DNA of 64,000 nt from CAVQBP01 sp963740945 (lineage in GTDB: Bacteria > Bacteroidota > Ignavibacteria > Ignavibacteriales > Ignavibacteriaceae). Shown one piece after another: positions 46,419-55,028 of the stretch. Under the pieces are notes generated by a model. The model had not been told where the DNA came from and made no database searches. It saw nothing but the letters and a program-made list of their open reading frames with translations. The first letter of the stretch is position 1, and each line of letters starts with the position of its first letter. The stretch spans positions 1 to 64,000 of the forward strand of contig CAVUGE010000034.1 in the NCBI GenBank assembly GCA_963740945.1. Direction: 5' to 3'. A program made the translations under genes and the position numbers.

Positions 46419-46895
46419 ATGATGATTCCAAAAGGAGTACAGGACTATTATCCAGATGATCTAAGTTATTGCTACGGATGCGGAAGGTTAAATGAACATG
46501 GTCATCAGATAAAAAGTTATTGGGAAGGGGATGAAACCGTTGCACACTTTACTCCCAAACCATATCATATAGCTATTCCAGGTTATGTGTACGGAGGATT
46601 GATTGCTTCCCTTATTGATTGTCACGGAACCGGGACTGCAGCTTTAGCATCATACCGGAATGAAGGAAGGGAACCCGGTACAGAACCTGCTTTCCGTTTT
46701 GTTACCGCATCACTTCAGGTAGATTATCTTCTTCCCACTCCATTAGGTATAGAATTGGAAATCAGGGGGAAGGTTATTGAGTTAAAAGGAAGGAAAGTCA
46801 TTTCAGAAATTACAGTAGCAGCAAATGGGCAGGTAACAGCAAAGGGGAGGGTAGTAGCTGTACAAATGCCGGAGAAGATGGTTAAAGGGGGTTAA
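46419..46895 (+). CDS. hotdog-fold thioesterase (PaaI-like)
   Basis: A 158-residue cytoplasmic protein. CYGCGRLNEHGHQIKSYWEGD near the N-terminus, YVYGGLIASLIDCHGTGTAA and a C-terminal beta sheet (ITVAANGQVTAKGRVVAVQ) are the form of PaaI/4HBT thioesterases that open with a CxGCG segment. The likely reaction is hydrolysis of an acyl-CoA. Two ATGs lie three bases apart at the start. It follows the PorV-like gene by 39 bases but has no evident functional link to it. Confidence 0.8.
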   Translation: MMIPKGVQDYYPDDLSYCYGCGRLNEHGHQIKSYWEGDETVAHFTPKPYHIAIPGYVYGGLIASLIDCHGTGTAALASYRNEGREPGTEPAFRFVTASLQVDYLLPTPLGIELEIRGKVIELKGRKVISEITVAANGQVTAKGRVVAVQMPEKMVKGG

Positions 46896-46920
46896 TAATA
46901 GGCGTTATATAGAAGAAACA

Positions 46921-47018
46921 AAAGATGACATCTTTATTTATTTTATTAAGGCTTAAAAATAAATTTACTATTCTACAAAATTTAATTTTTATAATTCTTA
47001 TTAAAGATGTCATCTTTA
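46921..47018. repeat. MITE-like element, copy 1
   Basis: AAAGATGACATCTTTA at the left end and AAAGATGTCATCTTTA at the right end enclose 66 AT-rich bases. Each end is itself a palindrome, and the two ends are inverted with respect to each other at the central base. It lies just beyond the stop of the M49 gene. A second copy is upstream of that gene. Confidence 0.75.
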
Positions 47019-47028
47019 TCAAAAATAT

Positions 47029-48687
47029 TTATTTCATTTCTTTTTCTATCTGGAAGACAGGCTTAATATCAACCGGGATTGATGAAAGTTTTTCTATTAT
47101 TGATTTCATTGAAGGAGAAATTACGGCATACTCCTTAATTAATTCTTTGGCTCCGTTATAATCTCCGGTTGCTTCAATGGTCAAAAGTTTATTTGCGAGT
47201 TCTTTAATAGAATCATAAATTTTATCAAAATTAACTTTAACTTTATTTGTTTCAGGGTTGTATTCATATCCTCCTTTTTCCAGAAGATAATTGTATATTA
47301 TAGCATTTCCGCTGCCGTGGGCTTCGGTAATACCGAATCTCACAGACCGGAAAATCCCTGCTAAGAATGTAGTCCATGTTTCATTTGCAAAGCTTTTTGG
47401 AAACATTCCTTTATCAATCATAAAAATAATATTATACATGCCAAGGACATCGGCTTTACATTCTTCTATGGTTGAATAAGCTTCCTTTAACTCCTTTTTA
47501 ACTTCTGTTTTTATGCCGTTAACAGTAATAAATCCCGGACCAACTCCATGAGACATTTCATGCATTAAGGCATGGCTGAAAAAAGCATTGACTGTCACAA
47601 ATGGAAGCTGATCATTAGCTAAAACAATTCCTGCTATGGGTTTAAGCTGTTTCTCGAACTTAACATTATTTATATTTTTGAGCATTACTTTTTTTGAGCC
47701 TTTTACTTTTCTGACTCTCTCATCATTCGGGAGATTAAAAGCTAGTGTCTGCACTCCCGCTTTTGTATCTCCTCCGGAATAAACTTCATTAACAACAACA
47801 ATGGGAGATTCACTGCCGCGCTGTTTATTCTTGTATTTTTCGTCAATAGGAAGATGTTCCTCAATCTCTTTCAAATATTTACCAAATTCCTGAAGCTTTT
47901 CACTTTCAGCGGAATCTTTTATAGTTAAAAAACTTTCAAAAGAAGCTTTATAGTTGAACATTTCATCTTCATATACTTCATAGGGTCCAATCACAACTTC
48001 AATTTTATTATCCTTCAGATCCATCCATGCCAAATCACTGTCATAGTAGTCATTGGTTTCAAACGCCTTAGCCCTTAATAGTAAATATTTCTTTAACGAA
48101 GAGTTATCGGCGTATACAGCAGCTTCTCTTAGAAGTGCTGCAGCTTTATTTAATTCGGGTTTGTAAAACTCGGAATATGGTATAGCAGTCAATTTCCCGT
48201 TGTCTTTACGAATTACCGTAAATGTAGATGTAAAGTCGGGATAATCATCCGGATGCTCTTTTATCCATCGGTTAAATTCATCTTTAGTCATATCCGCCGG
48301 ATAAAAATTAGCTCCTTTAGGTTTCTCTTGAGTTCCGATAAAAGGTTTATTATGATCCAATCTATCAAACGGACCGAACATTATATTAAAATATTTTAGC
48401 TTTAATTGATCTTCTTCGGAAGATGAATTCTGCAGACTGTCCTTAATTTCTACATTTTTTGAATAGACTTGCCTGAGGTAAATGCTGTCAATAATTTGTG
48501 AAGCTTCAAATAATTTTCTAACAACTTTCCGTTCCCGTTCATTCAAAACAGTTGAATCGTATTTAATTTCTACGGGGGCAAACTGTGCAATTTTATCTTT
48601 TAACATGTTAATTTCCTTTGAATCTTCATTATTTGAACATCCTGCTAATATAGCTGCTGCAATTAGTGAGTATAAAAAAAGTTTCAT
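47029..48687 (-). CDS. M49-family zinc peptidase (dipeptidyl peptidase III-like), lipoprotein
   Basis: A 552-residue lipoprotein (LAGC, Cys17). The zinc motif is H376-E-M-S-H380 and the second motif is E408-E-C-K-A-D413, the EECRA(D/E) hallmark of family M49. Classical members have a six-residue HEXXGH; this one has the five-residue HEXXH form known from Caldithrix DPP III. The family removes dipeptides from the N-terminus of oligopeptides. A lipoprotein signal puts it in the periplasm or on the surface, unlike the cytosolic eukaryotic enzymes. An AAAGGGA ribosome-binding site precedes the ATG. MITE-like elements lie on both sides. Confidence 0.88.
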   Translation of the reverse strand: MKLFLYSLIAAAILAGCSNNEDSKEINMLKDKIAQFAPVEIKYDSTVLNERERKVVRKLFEASQIIDSIYLRQVYSKNVEIKDSLQNSSSEEDQLKLKYFNIMFGPFDRLDHNKPFIGTQEKPKGANFYPADMTKDEFNRWIKEHPDDYPDFTSTFTVIRKDNGKLTAIPYSEFYKPELNKAAALLREAAVYADNSSLKKYLLLRAKAFETNDYYDSDLAWMDLKDNKIEVVIGPYEVYEDEMFNYKASFESFLTIKDSAESEKLQEFGKYLKEIEEHLPIDEKYKNKQRGSESPIVVVNEVYSGGDTKAGVQTLAFNLPNDERVRKVKGSKKVMLKNINNVKFEKQLKPIAGIVLANDQLPFVTVNAFFSHALMHEMSHGVGPGFITVNGIKTEVKKELKEAYSTIEECKADVLGMYNIIFMIDKGMFPKSFANETWTTFLAGIFRSVRFGITEAHGSGNAIIYNYLLEKGGYEYNPETNKVKVNFDKIYDSIKELANKLLTIEATGDYNGAKELIKEYAVISPSMKSIIEKLSSIPVDIKPVFQIEKEMK

Positions 48688-48770
48688 CTATTTCCCTTTA
48701 AAGTTTTAATATTGAAATATAACGAATTTTAGTAAGGGGGTAAATTCCTAATAGAGAGAAAATAGTATAA

Positions 48771-48864
48771 AAAGATGACATCTTTATTCTTAATGGTATT
48801 TAATTAAATTTTACGGCTCATTAAGAATATGAATTTTATTTTCATTATAAAGATGTCATCTTTA
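48771..48864. repeat. MITE-like element, copy 2
   Basis: AAAGATGACATCTTTA and AAAGATGTCATCTTTA enclose 62 AT-rich bases that do not match the interior of copy 1. It lies in the 302-base gap between the divergent M49 and S33 peptidase genes; nothing else is seen there except the AAGGAG site of the S33 gene. Confidence 0.75.
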
Positions 48865-48989
48865 ATACCAAAGTTTAGATGAATGAGCATCTGTTTAATT
48901 TATATTTATTGGTATAAATATCTCATTATTTATTAAATTATGGAGGTTGTTTTATTAAGTAAATCTAACCCTATTAAGGAGTTCAAAAA

Positions 48990-49970
48990 ATGAAAAGGAT
49001 ACTTCTTACTTCTATATTTTTTCTGTTTTCCTCTTTCTTATTAATTTGCCAGCCATCTATAAAAGGTTCTCATCCGGAAGTTTTTCAAATAAAACAAGGG
49101 TATGTTGATGCCAATGGAGTAATGATTTATTATGAAGAATTAGGCAGCGGTAAACCTTTAATGATTGTACATGGAGGTCCTGGAGCAACACATGATTATT
49201 TCCTTCCTTATCTATTACCACTTGCAAAACATAATCGCGTAATCTTTATCGATGAACGCGGTTCAGGTAAATCGGAGAAACTGGAAGACTCAACGCAGTA
49301 TACCGTAGAAAATATGGTAGAAGATGTTGAAGCAGTAAGAGAAGGATTAGGACTCGGGAAAATGAGCCTGTTGGGTCATTCATACGGTGGAGTACTTGCA
49401 CAGGCTTATGCATTGAAATACCAGAAGAATCTGACTCATTTGATTTTATGCAGCACTTTTCCCAGCACTTCACAAATGAACGAAGTCTTTAATAAGATTA
49501 AAGAAAAAATGCCGCCTGAATTAAGAGATAGAATTAACAAAATGGAGAAAGAAGGACTGTTCGGACATGGTCTCCCATATGAAAGGAACCGCTATACCAA
49601 GGATTATATGGTTGCAGCATGGGGAGAGGGGTATTTCCCTTATATTTATCAAAAGCACCCGGACCCTGATTATGATCCAACCATCGGTGGTTTAGCATGG
49701 ACTTTATACCGGGAAATGTGGGGTTCAAACGGTGAATATGTTATTGACGGAAACCTTAAATCTGTTGAATATGTTGACAAGCTTCATACAATTACAGTAC
49801 CTACATTAATTAATTGCGGGGATCATGATGAATGCGATCCTTCACTTTCTGAAGAAATGCATGAAAAAATCCCTAATTCAAAACTGGTCGTTTTCCCTCA
49901 AAGCGGACATATGACCTTTGTAGATCAGACTGATATGTTTATTAAAGCAGTCGAAGATTTTTTGCATTAG
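48990..49970 (+). CDS. S33 proline iminopeptidase-like alpha/beta hydrolase, exported
   Basis: A 326-residue protein with a signal peptide (~1-20). The oxyanion motif HGGPG (61-65), DERGSGKS (88-95), nucleophile S131 in GHSYGG, acid D280 (CGDHDECD) and H307 (QSGHMTF) form a complete S33 peptidase site. It should remove N-terminal proline or other residues from peptides in the periplasm. It is divergent from the M49 dipeptidyl peptidase gene, which suggests joint peptide breakdown. An AAGGAG site precedes the ATG. Confidence 0.85.
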   Translation: MKRILLTSIFFLFSSFLLICQPSIKGSHPEVFQIKQGYVDANGVMIYYEELGSGKPLMIVHGGPGATHDYFLPYLLPLAKHNRVIFIDERGSGKSEKLEDSTQYTVENMVEDVEAVREGLGLGKMSLLGHSYGGVLAQAYALKYQKNLTHLILCSTFPSTSQMNEVFNKIKEKMPPELRDRINKMEKEGLFGHGLPYERNRYTKDYMVAAWGEGYFPYIYQKHPDPDYDPTIGGLAWTLYREMWGSNGEYVIDGNLKSVEYVDKLHTITVPTLINCGDHDECDPSLSEEMHEKIPNSKLVVFPQSGHMTFVDQTDMFIKAVEDFLH

Positions 49971-50150
49971 GAACAATCGGATTCTGACATTTGCAGTTTA
50001 GATTTTATAAATATTAGGATTAATGTTTTAACTGTTTTTGATTGTCCTGACAAATAATTCATAATTTTTATTTACTGTTTCAAAAATTCTTCTTAATTTG
50101 AAACAAATAAGAATAATCATTTTGATAATCAAGCGGGGAAGGGGTTATAT

Positions 50151-50618
50151 ATGATTGAAAAAGTTCATTTCAAATTAAACGGGGAACCTATTGAACTGAC
50201 CGTAGACAGCGACAGGCTCCTTTTATGGTTATTACGCACAGACTTAGGCTTAACCGGTACAAAATACGGATGCGGGATTAATTATTGTGGTTCATGTACG
50301 ATACTTGTGAATAATGAAGCTGTTCGTTCATGCCAGACATCGGTTAAAGAAATAGTGAATAAAGAGGTTGTTACAATAGAAGGATTAGCAGGTAATGAAA
50401 AGCTTCATCCGTTGCAGAAGGCTTTTGTAGAGCATGATGCAATGCAATGCGGGTACTGTACGCCGGGAATGATAATGACAGCCTATTCTTTTCTAAAGAA
50501 GAATCCTCATCCTTCAACTTCCGAAATCCTTGAAGGAATGAATAATAATTTGTGCCGCTGCGGGGCTCATAACAGAATTGTCCAGGCTATTCATTCTGCT
50601 GCGGAAGAGATGGGGTAA
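50151..50618 (+). CDS. 2Fe-2S subunit of a molybdenum hydroxylase (IorA-like)
   Basis: A 155-residue protein with two [2Fe-2S] sites: the plant-ferredoxin type C41, C46, C49, C61 (YGCGINYCGSC ... SC) and the second domain's C100, C103, C135, C137 (QCGYCTPGM, LCRCG). It is the electron-transfer subunit for the molybdopterin protein encoded 28 bases downstream. No FAD subunit is nearby, which fits the isoquinoline 1-oxidoreductase type that passes electrons to cytochromes. A possible TAATTTG box lies at 50094-50100. Confidence 0.9.
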   Translation: MIEKVHFKLNGEPIELTVDSDRLLLWLLRTDLGLTGTKYGCGINYCGSCTILVNNEAVRSCQTSVKEIVNKEVVTIEGLAGNEKLHPLQKAFVEHDAMQCGYCTPGMIMTAYSFLKKNPHPSTSEILEGMNNNLCRCGAHNRIVQAIHSAAEEMG

Positions 50619-50646
50619 GGAAGATAAATAAAAGGAGGATAAGATC

Positions 50647-52800
50647 ATGAAAGAGGATAAATATCCGGAAATAGATTTTAAGGATGTTAAAGAAAGTTTT
50701 CCTATGGATAGGAGGGACTTTCTTAAAACTACGGGGAGTGGTATTTTCATTCTTTTTACTTTGAAAGATGCATCCCCCTTTACTATTGAAAAACAGAATA
50801 GACAGCAGCAGGGGTACCCTTCTGATTTTAATGCCTATTTGAAAATTGGTGAAGATGGACGGGTTGCCTGTTATACCGGGAAAATTGAAATGGGGCAGGG
50901 AGTTATTACTTCTTTAGCTCAAATGCTTGCGGATGAACTTGATGTGTCTCTTGATTCTGTGGATATGGTAATGGGAGATACTGATCTTTGTCCCTATGAT
51001 AGAGGTACATTCGGTTCTTTGACTACAAGGTTTTTCGGTCCTGCATTACGTTCTGCCGGTGCAGAAGGGAGAGCAGTTTTGCTTCAATTGGCTTCCGAAA
51101 AATTAAAAGTACCCGTCAAAAATTTAACAGTTGCTGACGGTACTGTTTTCGAAAAGAAGAACAATAAGAATAAAATTACCTATGCAGATCTCGCAAAAGG
51201 AAAAAGGATTGAGAAGCATGCGGATGGACAGGTCGAGGTAAAGAAACCATCCGAGTTAAAAATTATGGGTAAATCTATTACCCACAGGGATGGAGAATTA
51301 AAGGCAACAGGAAAGGCAAAGTATGCGGGTGATATACAATTTCCAGGAATGCTGTATGCAAAAATATTGCGTCCTCCGGCTCACGGAGCTAAATTCATTT
51401 CAGCAGATACTTCCGAAGCAGAAAAAATAAAAGATATAAAAGTTATCAAAGAAGGCGATCTCATCGCCATGCTTCATAAGTATCCCGATGCTGCCGAAGA
51501 TGCACTTTCGAAGGTAAAAGCAAAGTTCGATAAATCTGCTTCGACTTTAAATGATAAAAATATTTTTGAACATCTTCTGAAAGAAGCACCTGATGGAGAA
51601 GTTACAGCAAGCGGTGGTGATCTATCGAAAGGGGAAAAAAGTTCAGATAAAGTAATTGAAGAAACGTATTATGATGGTTATAAAGCTCATGCTCCGATTG
51701 AACCTCATACAGCAACTGTAAATATTGAAGGGGATAAAATAACGGTCTGGGCATCAACACAAAGCCCTTTCCCTGCAAAGGAAGAAGTTGCAAAGGCATT
51801 AAATATCCCGGCACAAAATGTGCGTGTTATGCAGACTTTTGTTGGAGGAGGATTTGGCGGTAAGACCAGGAATCTGCAAATTGTTGAAGCCGCACGTCTG
51901 GCAAAGTTAACAGGTAAACCAGTTCAGGTAGCATGGACAAGGGAAGAGGAATTCTTTTTTGATTCTTTCAGACCTGCTGCCGTTGTAAAAATAAAATCGG
52001 GTATTTCGAATAAAGGTAAACTCAGTTATTGGGATTATCATGTTTATTTTGCGGGAGACAGGGGTTCTAAACAATTTTACGATATACCGAATCACAGCAC
52101 AACCGTACATGGTTCAGGGTGGGGTGGAAATGCCCATCCGTTTGCTACTGGTGCATGGCGGGCACCTGCAAATAATACAAATACATTTGCGAGGGAATCA
52201 CAAATTAGTATAATGGCTAAAGCAGCGGGAATTGATCAACTTGAATTCAGGCTGCAGAATTTAACGGATGAAAAGATGAAAAAAGTCTTACGTGCAGCCG
52301 GAGAGAAGTACGGATGGAAACCTGATAAATTAAATAATAAAGGGAATGGAGTTGCATGCGGCACGGATGCCGGTACTTCGGTAGCAGCAATTGCCGAAGT
52401 TGAAGTTGACGAAAAGACCGGTAATGTGAAGGTAACGAGGGTTGTCTGCGCTCAGGATATGGGTTTAGTAATTAATCCGGAAGGAGCAACAATACAGATG
52501 GAAGGTTGCATTACCATGGGATTGGGATATGCTTTAAGAGAAGATATGCATTTTAGTAACGGAGAAATATTAGATGTTAACTTTGATACATATGAAATCC
52601 CGCATTTTTCATGGCTGCCGAAGATAGAAACCGTTATATTAGATAACAAAGAAGAACCTTCTCAGGGAGGGGGTGAGCCTGCGATTATTATAATGGGAGC
52701 AGTAATAGCAAATGCTATTTTCGATGCAACTGGTGCAAGAGTATTTCAGATGCCGATGACGCCGAAGAGAGTGCTGGAAGCGATTAGAAAAAAAGATTGA
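50647..52800 (+). CDS. molybdopterin-binding catalytic subunit, Tat-exported (IorB-like)
   Basis: A 717-residue protein. A twin-arginine motif (R22-R23-D-F-L-K) followed by a hydrophobic stretch indicates folded export. Two molybdopterin-binding repeats follow: GKIEMGQGVITSLAQMLADEL, the Mo-site loop VGGGFGGKTRNLQ, AWRAPANNTNTFARESQ, and the catalytic-Glu motif GGGEPAIIIMGAVIANAIF near the C-terminus. This is the isoquinoline 1-oxidoreductase beta type, shorter than xanthine dehydrogenase large subunits. The substrate (an aldehyde or N-heterocycle) is unknown. The 2Fe-2S subunit lacks its own Tat signal and is probably carried along. Confidence 0.88.
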   Translation: MKEDKYPEIDFKDVKESFPMDRRDFLKTTGSGIFILFTLKDASPFTIEKQNRQQQGYPSDFNAYLKIGEDGRVACYTGKIEMGQGVITSLAQMLADELDVSLDSVDMVMGDTDLCPYDRGTFGSLTTRFFGPALRSAGAEGRAVLLQLASEKLKVPVKNLTVADGTVFEKKNNKNKITYADLAKGKRIEKHADGQVEVKKPSELKIMGKSITHRDGELKATGKAKYAGDIQFPGMLYAKILRPPAHGAKFISADTSEAEKIKDIKVIKEGDLIAMLHKYPDAAEDALSKVKAKFDKSASTLNDKNIFEHLLKEAPDGEVTASGGDLSKGEKSSDKVIEETYYDGYKAHAPIEPHTATVNIEGDKITVWASTQSPFPAKEEVAKALNIPAQNVRVMQTFVGGGFGGKTRNLQIVEAARLAKLTGKPVQVAWTREEEFFFDSFRPAAVVKIKSGISNKGKLSYWDYHVYFAGDRGSKQFYDIPNHSTTVHGSGWGGNAHPFATGAWRAPANNTNTFARESQISIMAKAAGIDQLEFRLQNLTDEKMKKVLRAAGEKYGWKPDKLNNKGNGVACGTDAGTSVAAIAEVEVDEKTGNVKVTRVVCAQDMGLVINPEGATIQMEGCITMGLGYALREDMHFSNGEILDVNFDTYEIPHFSWLPKIETVILDNKEEPSQGGGEPAIIIMGAVIANAIFDATGARVFQMPMTPKRVLEAIRKKD

Positions 52801-52854
52801 TTACTAAATTAAAAGATTACAAGATTAATCCCTTTTGCTAAACTTACTATATTT

Positions 52855-53991
52855 CTAAGCACTCTTTAATGTAAATAAAACTTCAGTACCTTTTCCTTTT
52901 TCTCCTCTAATCCATATTTTTCCTTCATGTTTTTCTATTATTTCTTTACATAAAATTAATCCTAAACCTGTTCCCTTTTCATTCGATGTTCCTGGAGTGG
53001 AATAATGAATATCTATCCGGAATATTTTATCAAAATCATTTTCAGATATTCCTACTCCGTTATCTGAAACATCAACTTCTGCAAACTTTTCCTTTTGTTT
53101 TGCTGATATTTTGACTTCGCTATCCTGATATGAAAACTTTATACTATTTATTATCAGATTCCTAAAAACCAATTGAAGCATAATTTTATCAGCATATACT
53201 ATAATATTTTCCGGAATAAGGTTTATTAGTTTAATTTTCTTTTCCTGTGCTGTTAATGAAAGACTTTCAAGGGTTTTGTTCAATTCCTCATGCAGAGATA
53301 TTTTCTCAAGCACTATATTAAAATTTTCAATCTGAAGTCTTGACCAATCAAGCAGATTATTTAATAATTCAAACTGTCTTTTAAGATTTTGATTTATGTT
53401 AATATAAGATTCTTTTATTTCATCATTACTCATTGAATCAATATTAGTAGAAAGTACTTCTGAAAAACCCAGTAAAGTATGAAAAGGCCCCCGCAGATCA
53501 TGTGCAATAATCGAAAAAAATCTGTCCTTCGTTGAATTAAGTTCTGTCAGCTTATCATTTAACTCCAATAATTGATTATTAATCTTCTTTTTGTGGAAAT
53601 ATTCATAAATAATAAGTGAAACAATTATCAAAGATAAGAGTAGCGTTACAATCAGCCACCTGATAAATATTTGCTGTTTGGCAATTTCTATTTTCTGTTT
53701 TTCGTTAATTTTCTCCAACTTATAATTAAACTCTAATTTGGATAGCTTCTTTATTTTATCTGTAACTTTTAAACTATCCAAAGAATTCTTATATAATGTT
53801 AAATATTTATATGCCTCTTTATAATTTCCTTTTTTTTGAAAAGCTGACTGCAGGAAATCTGCAGCTCTTGCAATGTTGTCCAGAGAATTTATCGACTCGG
53901 CAAATTTAAGCGAAGTAAGTGCATGGTCGATTGCAAGTTCTGATTTCCCCAGATCATTATAAATCGAAGCAATCCCAATCTCTGCCTGCAC
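52855..53991 (-). CDS. sensor histidine kinase, C-terminal part of a frameshifted gene
   Basis: Starting from a GTG, this frame encodes the last TPR-like helices, a membrane segment (~109-130, RWLIVTLLLSLIIVSLIIYE), a short coiled coil, a HisKA domain with H164 (FFSIIAHDLRG) and a HATPase_c domain with N-I-I-N-S, DNGVGIS and GTGLGLILCKEI boxes. It overlaps the TPR frame by 103 bases in the -1 direction. An extra T in the run at 54000-54004 would join both into one ~668-residue TPR-membrane-kinase protein of a kind common in Bacteroidota. As it stands, the kinase has no export signal of its own. No response regulator gene is adjacent. Confidence 0.82.
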   Translation of the reverse strand: MQAEIGIASIYNDLGKSELAIDHALTSLKFAESINSLDNIARAADFLQSAFQKKGNYKEAYKYLTLYKNSLDSLKVTDKIKKLSKLEFNYKLEKINEKQKIEIAKQQIFIRWLIVTLLLSLIIVSLIIYEYFHKKKINNQLLELNDKLTELNSTKDRFFSIIAHDLRGPFHTLLGFSEVLSTNIDSMSNDEIKESYININQNLKRQFELLNNLLDWSRLQIENFNIVLEKISLHEELNKTLESLSLTAQEKKIKLINLIPENIIVYADKIMLQLVFRNLIINSIKFSYQDSEVKISAKQKEKFAEVDVSDNGVGISENDFDKIFRIDIHYSTPGTSNEKGTGLGLILCKEIIEKHEGKIWIRGEKGKGTEVLFTLKSA

Positions 53992-54863
53992 ATTCCATGT
54001 TTTTCATCCATATTATTATAAAGAGCGTTCGCCCTCAAATAGCTATTAAATGATTGCCGGTTATCCCCCATTTGTTTATAAATTTTGGCAAGAATAAGAT
54101 AAATTCCAGCTTCAGATTTTACATTCCCCATTTCCAAATTAATCTTTAACGCTTCTTCTAAATACTTAAGAGCTTTATGATTGTCCCCTAACCGGTTATA
54201 AATATCACCTAAATTTCCTTTAATTACTGCGATTCCTTTTTTATTATTGTTTTTTGTTCTTATATCTAAAGCCTTATTAAAATAATTCAGTGCAATGTCA
54301 TATTCTTCTAAAGCCATATAAACAAGTGCGGTATTGTTATAGGAAGTAGCTATTTTAATTTCATCCCCGATATTTTCACGCATCTTCAATGCTTTCAAGT
54401 GATAGTCTATAGATGTTAAATAATCACTCTGATAATAATATATAACTCCCAAAACATTTAGCGATGTAGCAATACCTGCTTTATCCCCTATTTTATATCT
54501 AATTTCAAGGGCTTTTTTTGTGAAATCTAAAGCCTTTATTATATCAATACTTGTATAACAAAAACCGAGACTTCCATAGCAGCCTGCCAGTCCTTTCTGA
54601 TAACCTATTGCTTTAGCAATTTCAATTCCTTTTGAAGCATAATCAATTGCAGTTTTTGTATTTATATATTGATAAATGTCGGCTAGCTCATTCAATACCT
54701 CGACCTTTTTTTCCCCCTTCAGATACTTTATCTGTTCTTGAAGACTATCTGCTCTGCTCTGCTGCCCATATAGATTTGTAGTAAAAATTAAAGGGCATAG
54801 TACTAAAAAAGAAAATATTCCAATCTTCATAATTACATCTAATCTTCTCACAAAAATTCCCAT
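53889..54863 (-). CDS. TPR sensor part of a frameshifted histidine kinase gene
   Basis: Signal (MGIFVRRLDVIMKIGIFSFLVLC...) and about six tetratricopeptide repeats, such as AGCYGSLGFCYTSIDIIKALDF, ATSYNNTALVYMALEEYDIA and AVIKGNLGDIYNRLGDNHKA, typical of the periplasmic input region of TPR kinases. The frame runs out of TPR sense after NNMDEKHGM, where CRQRLGLLRFIMIW replaces the expected AEIGIASIYNDLGKSELA seen in the next frame. A one-base loss in a homopolymer (54000-54004) explains the break. It may be a true inactivation, a phase-variable site or a sequencing error. Confidence 0.8.
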   Translation of the reverse strand: MGIFVRRLDVIMKIGIFSFLVLCPLIFTTNLYGQQSRADSLQEQIKYLKGEKKVEVLNELADIYQYINTKTAIDYASKGIEIAKAIGYQKGLAGCYGSLGFCYTSIDIIKALDFTKKALEIRYKIGDKAGIATSLNVLGVIYYYQSDYLTSIDYHLKALKMRENIGDEIKIATSYNNTALVYMALEEYDIALNYFNKALDIRTKNNNKKGIAVIKGNLGDIYNRLGDNHKALKYLEEALKINLEMGNVKSEAGIYLILAKIYKQMGDNRQSFNSYLRANALYNNMDEKHGMCRQRLGLLRFIMIWGNQNLQSTMHLLRLNLPSR

Positions 54864-55028
54864 AAAAATATCTTTTCCAGTTCCTTTTTATTAGTAATTC
54901 CATTTTTTGGACAACTTATTAAAAAAGCCATTACGTGACTCTCCACTTCATTATCGAATTAATTATTAAAAAATTAAATTATAACCATAATTGACATTAA
55001 TATTCCACATTTGCATGAGAAAATTTAT

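Noticed and set aside
46925..47161. A 78-codon plus-strand open frame at the end of the M49 gene
   Set aside because: It overlaps the MITE-like element and the antisense of the M49 C-terminus and matches no known pattern.
53889..54010. Programmed -1 frameshift in the histidine kinase gene
   Set aside because: The sequence GATGAAAAACATGG does not place an X XXY YYZ slippery heptamer in the zero frame and no downstream stimulator is evident; a homopolymer indel is simpler.
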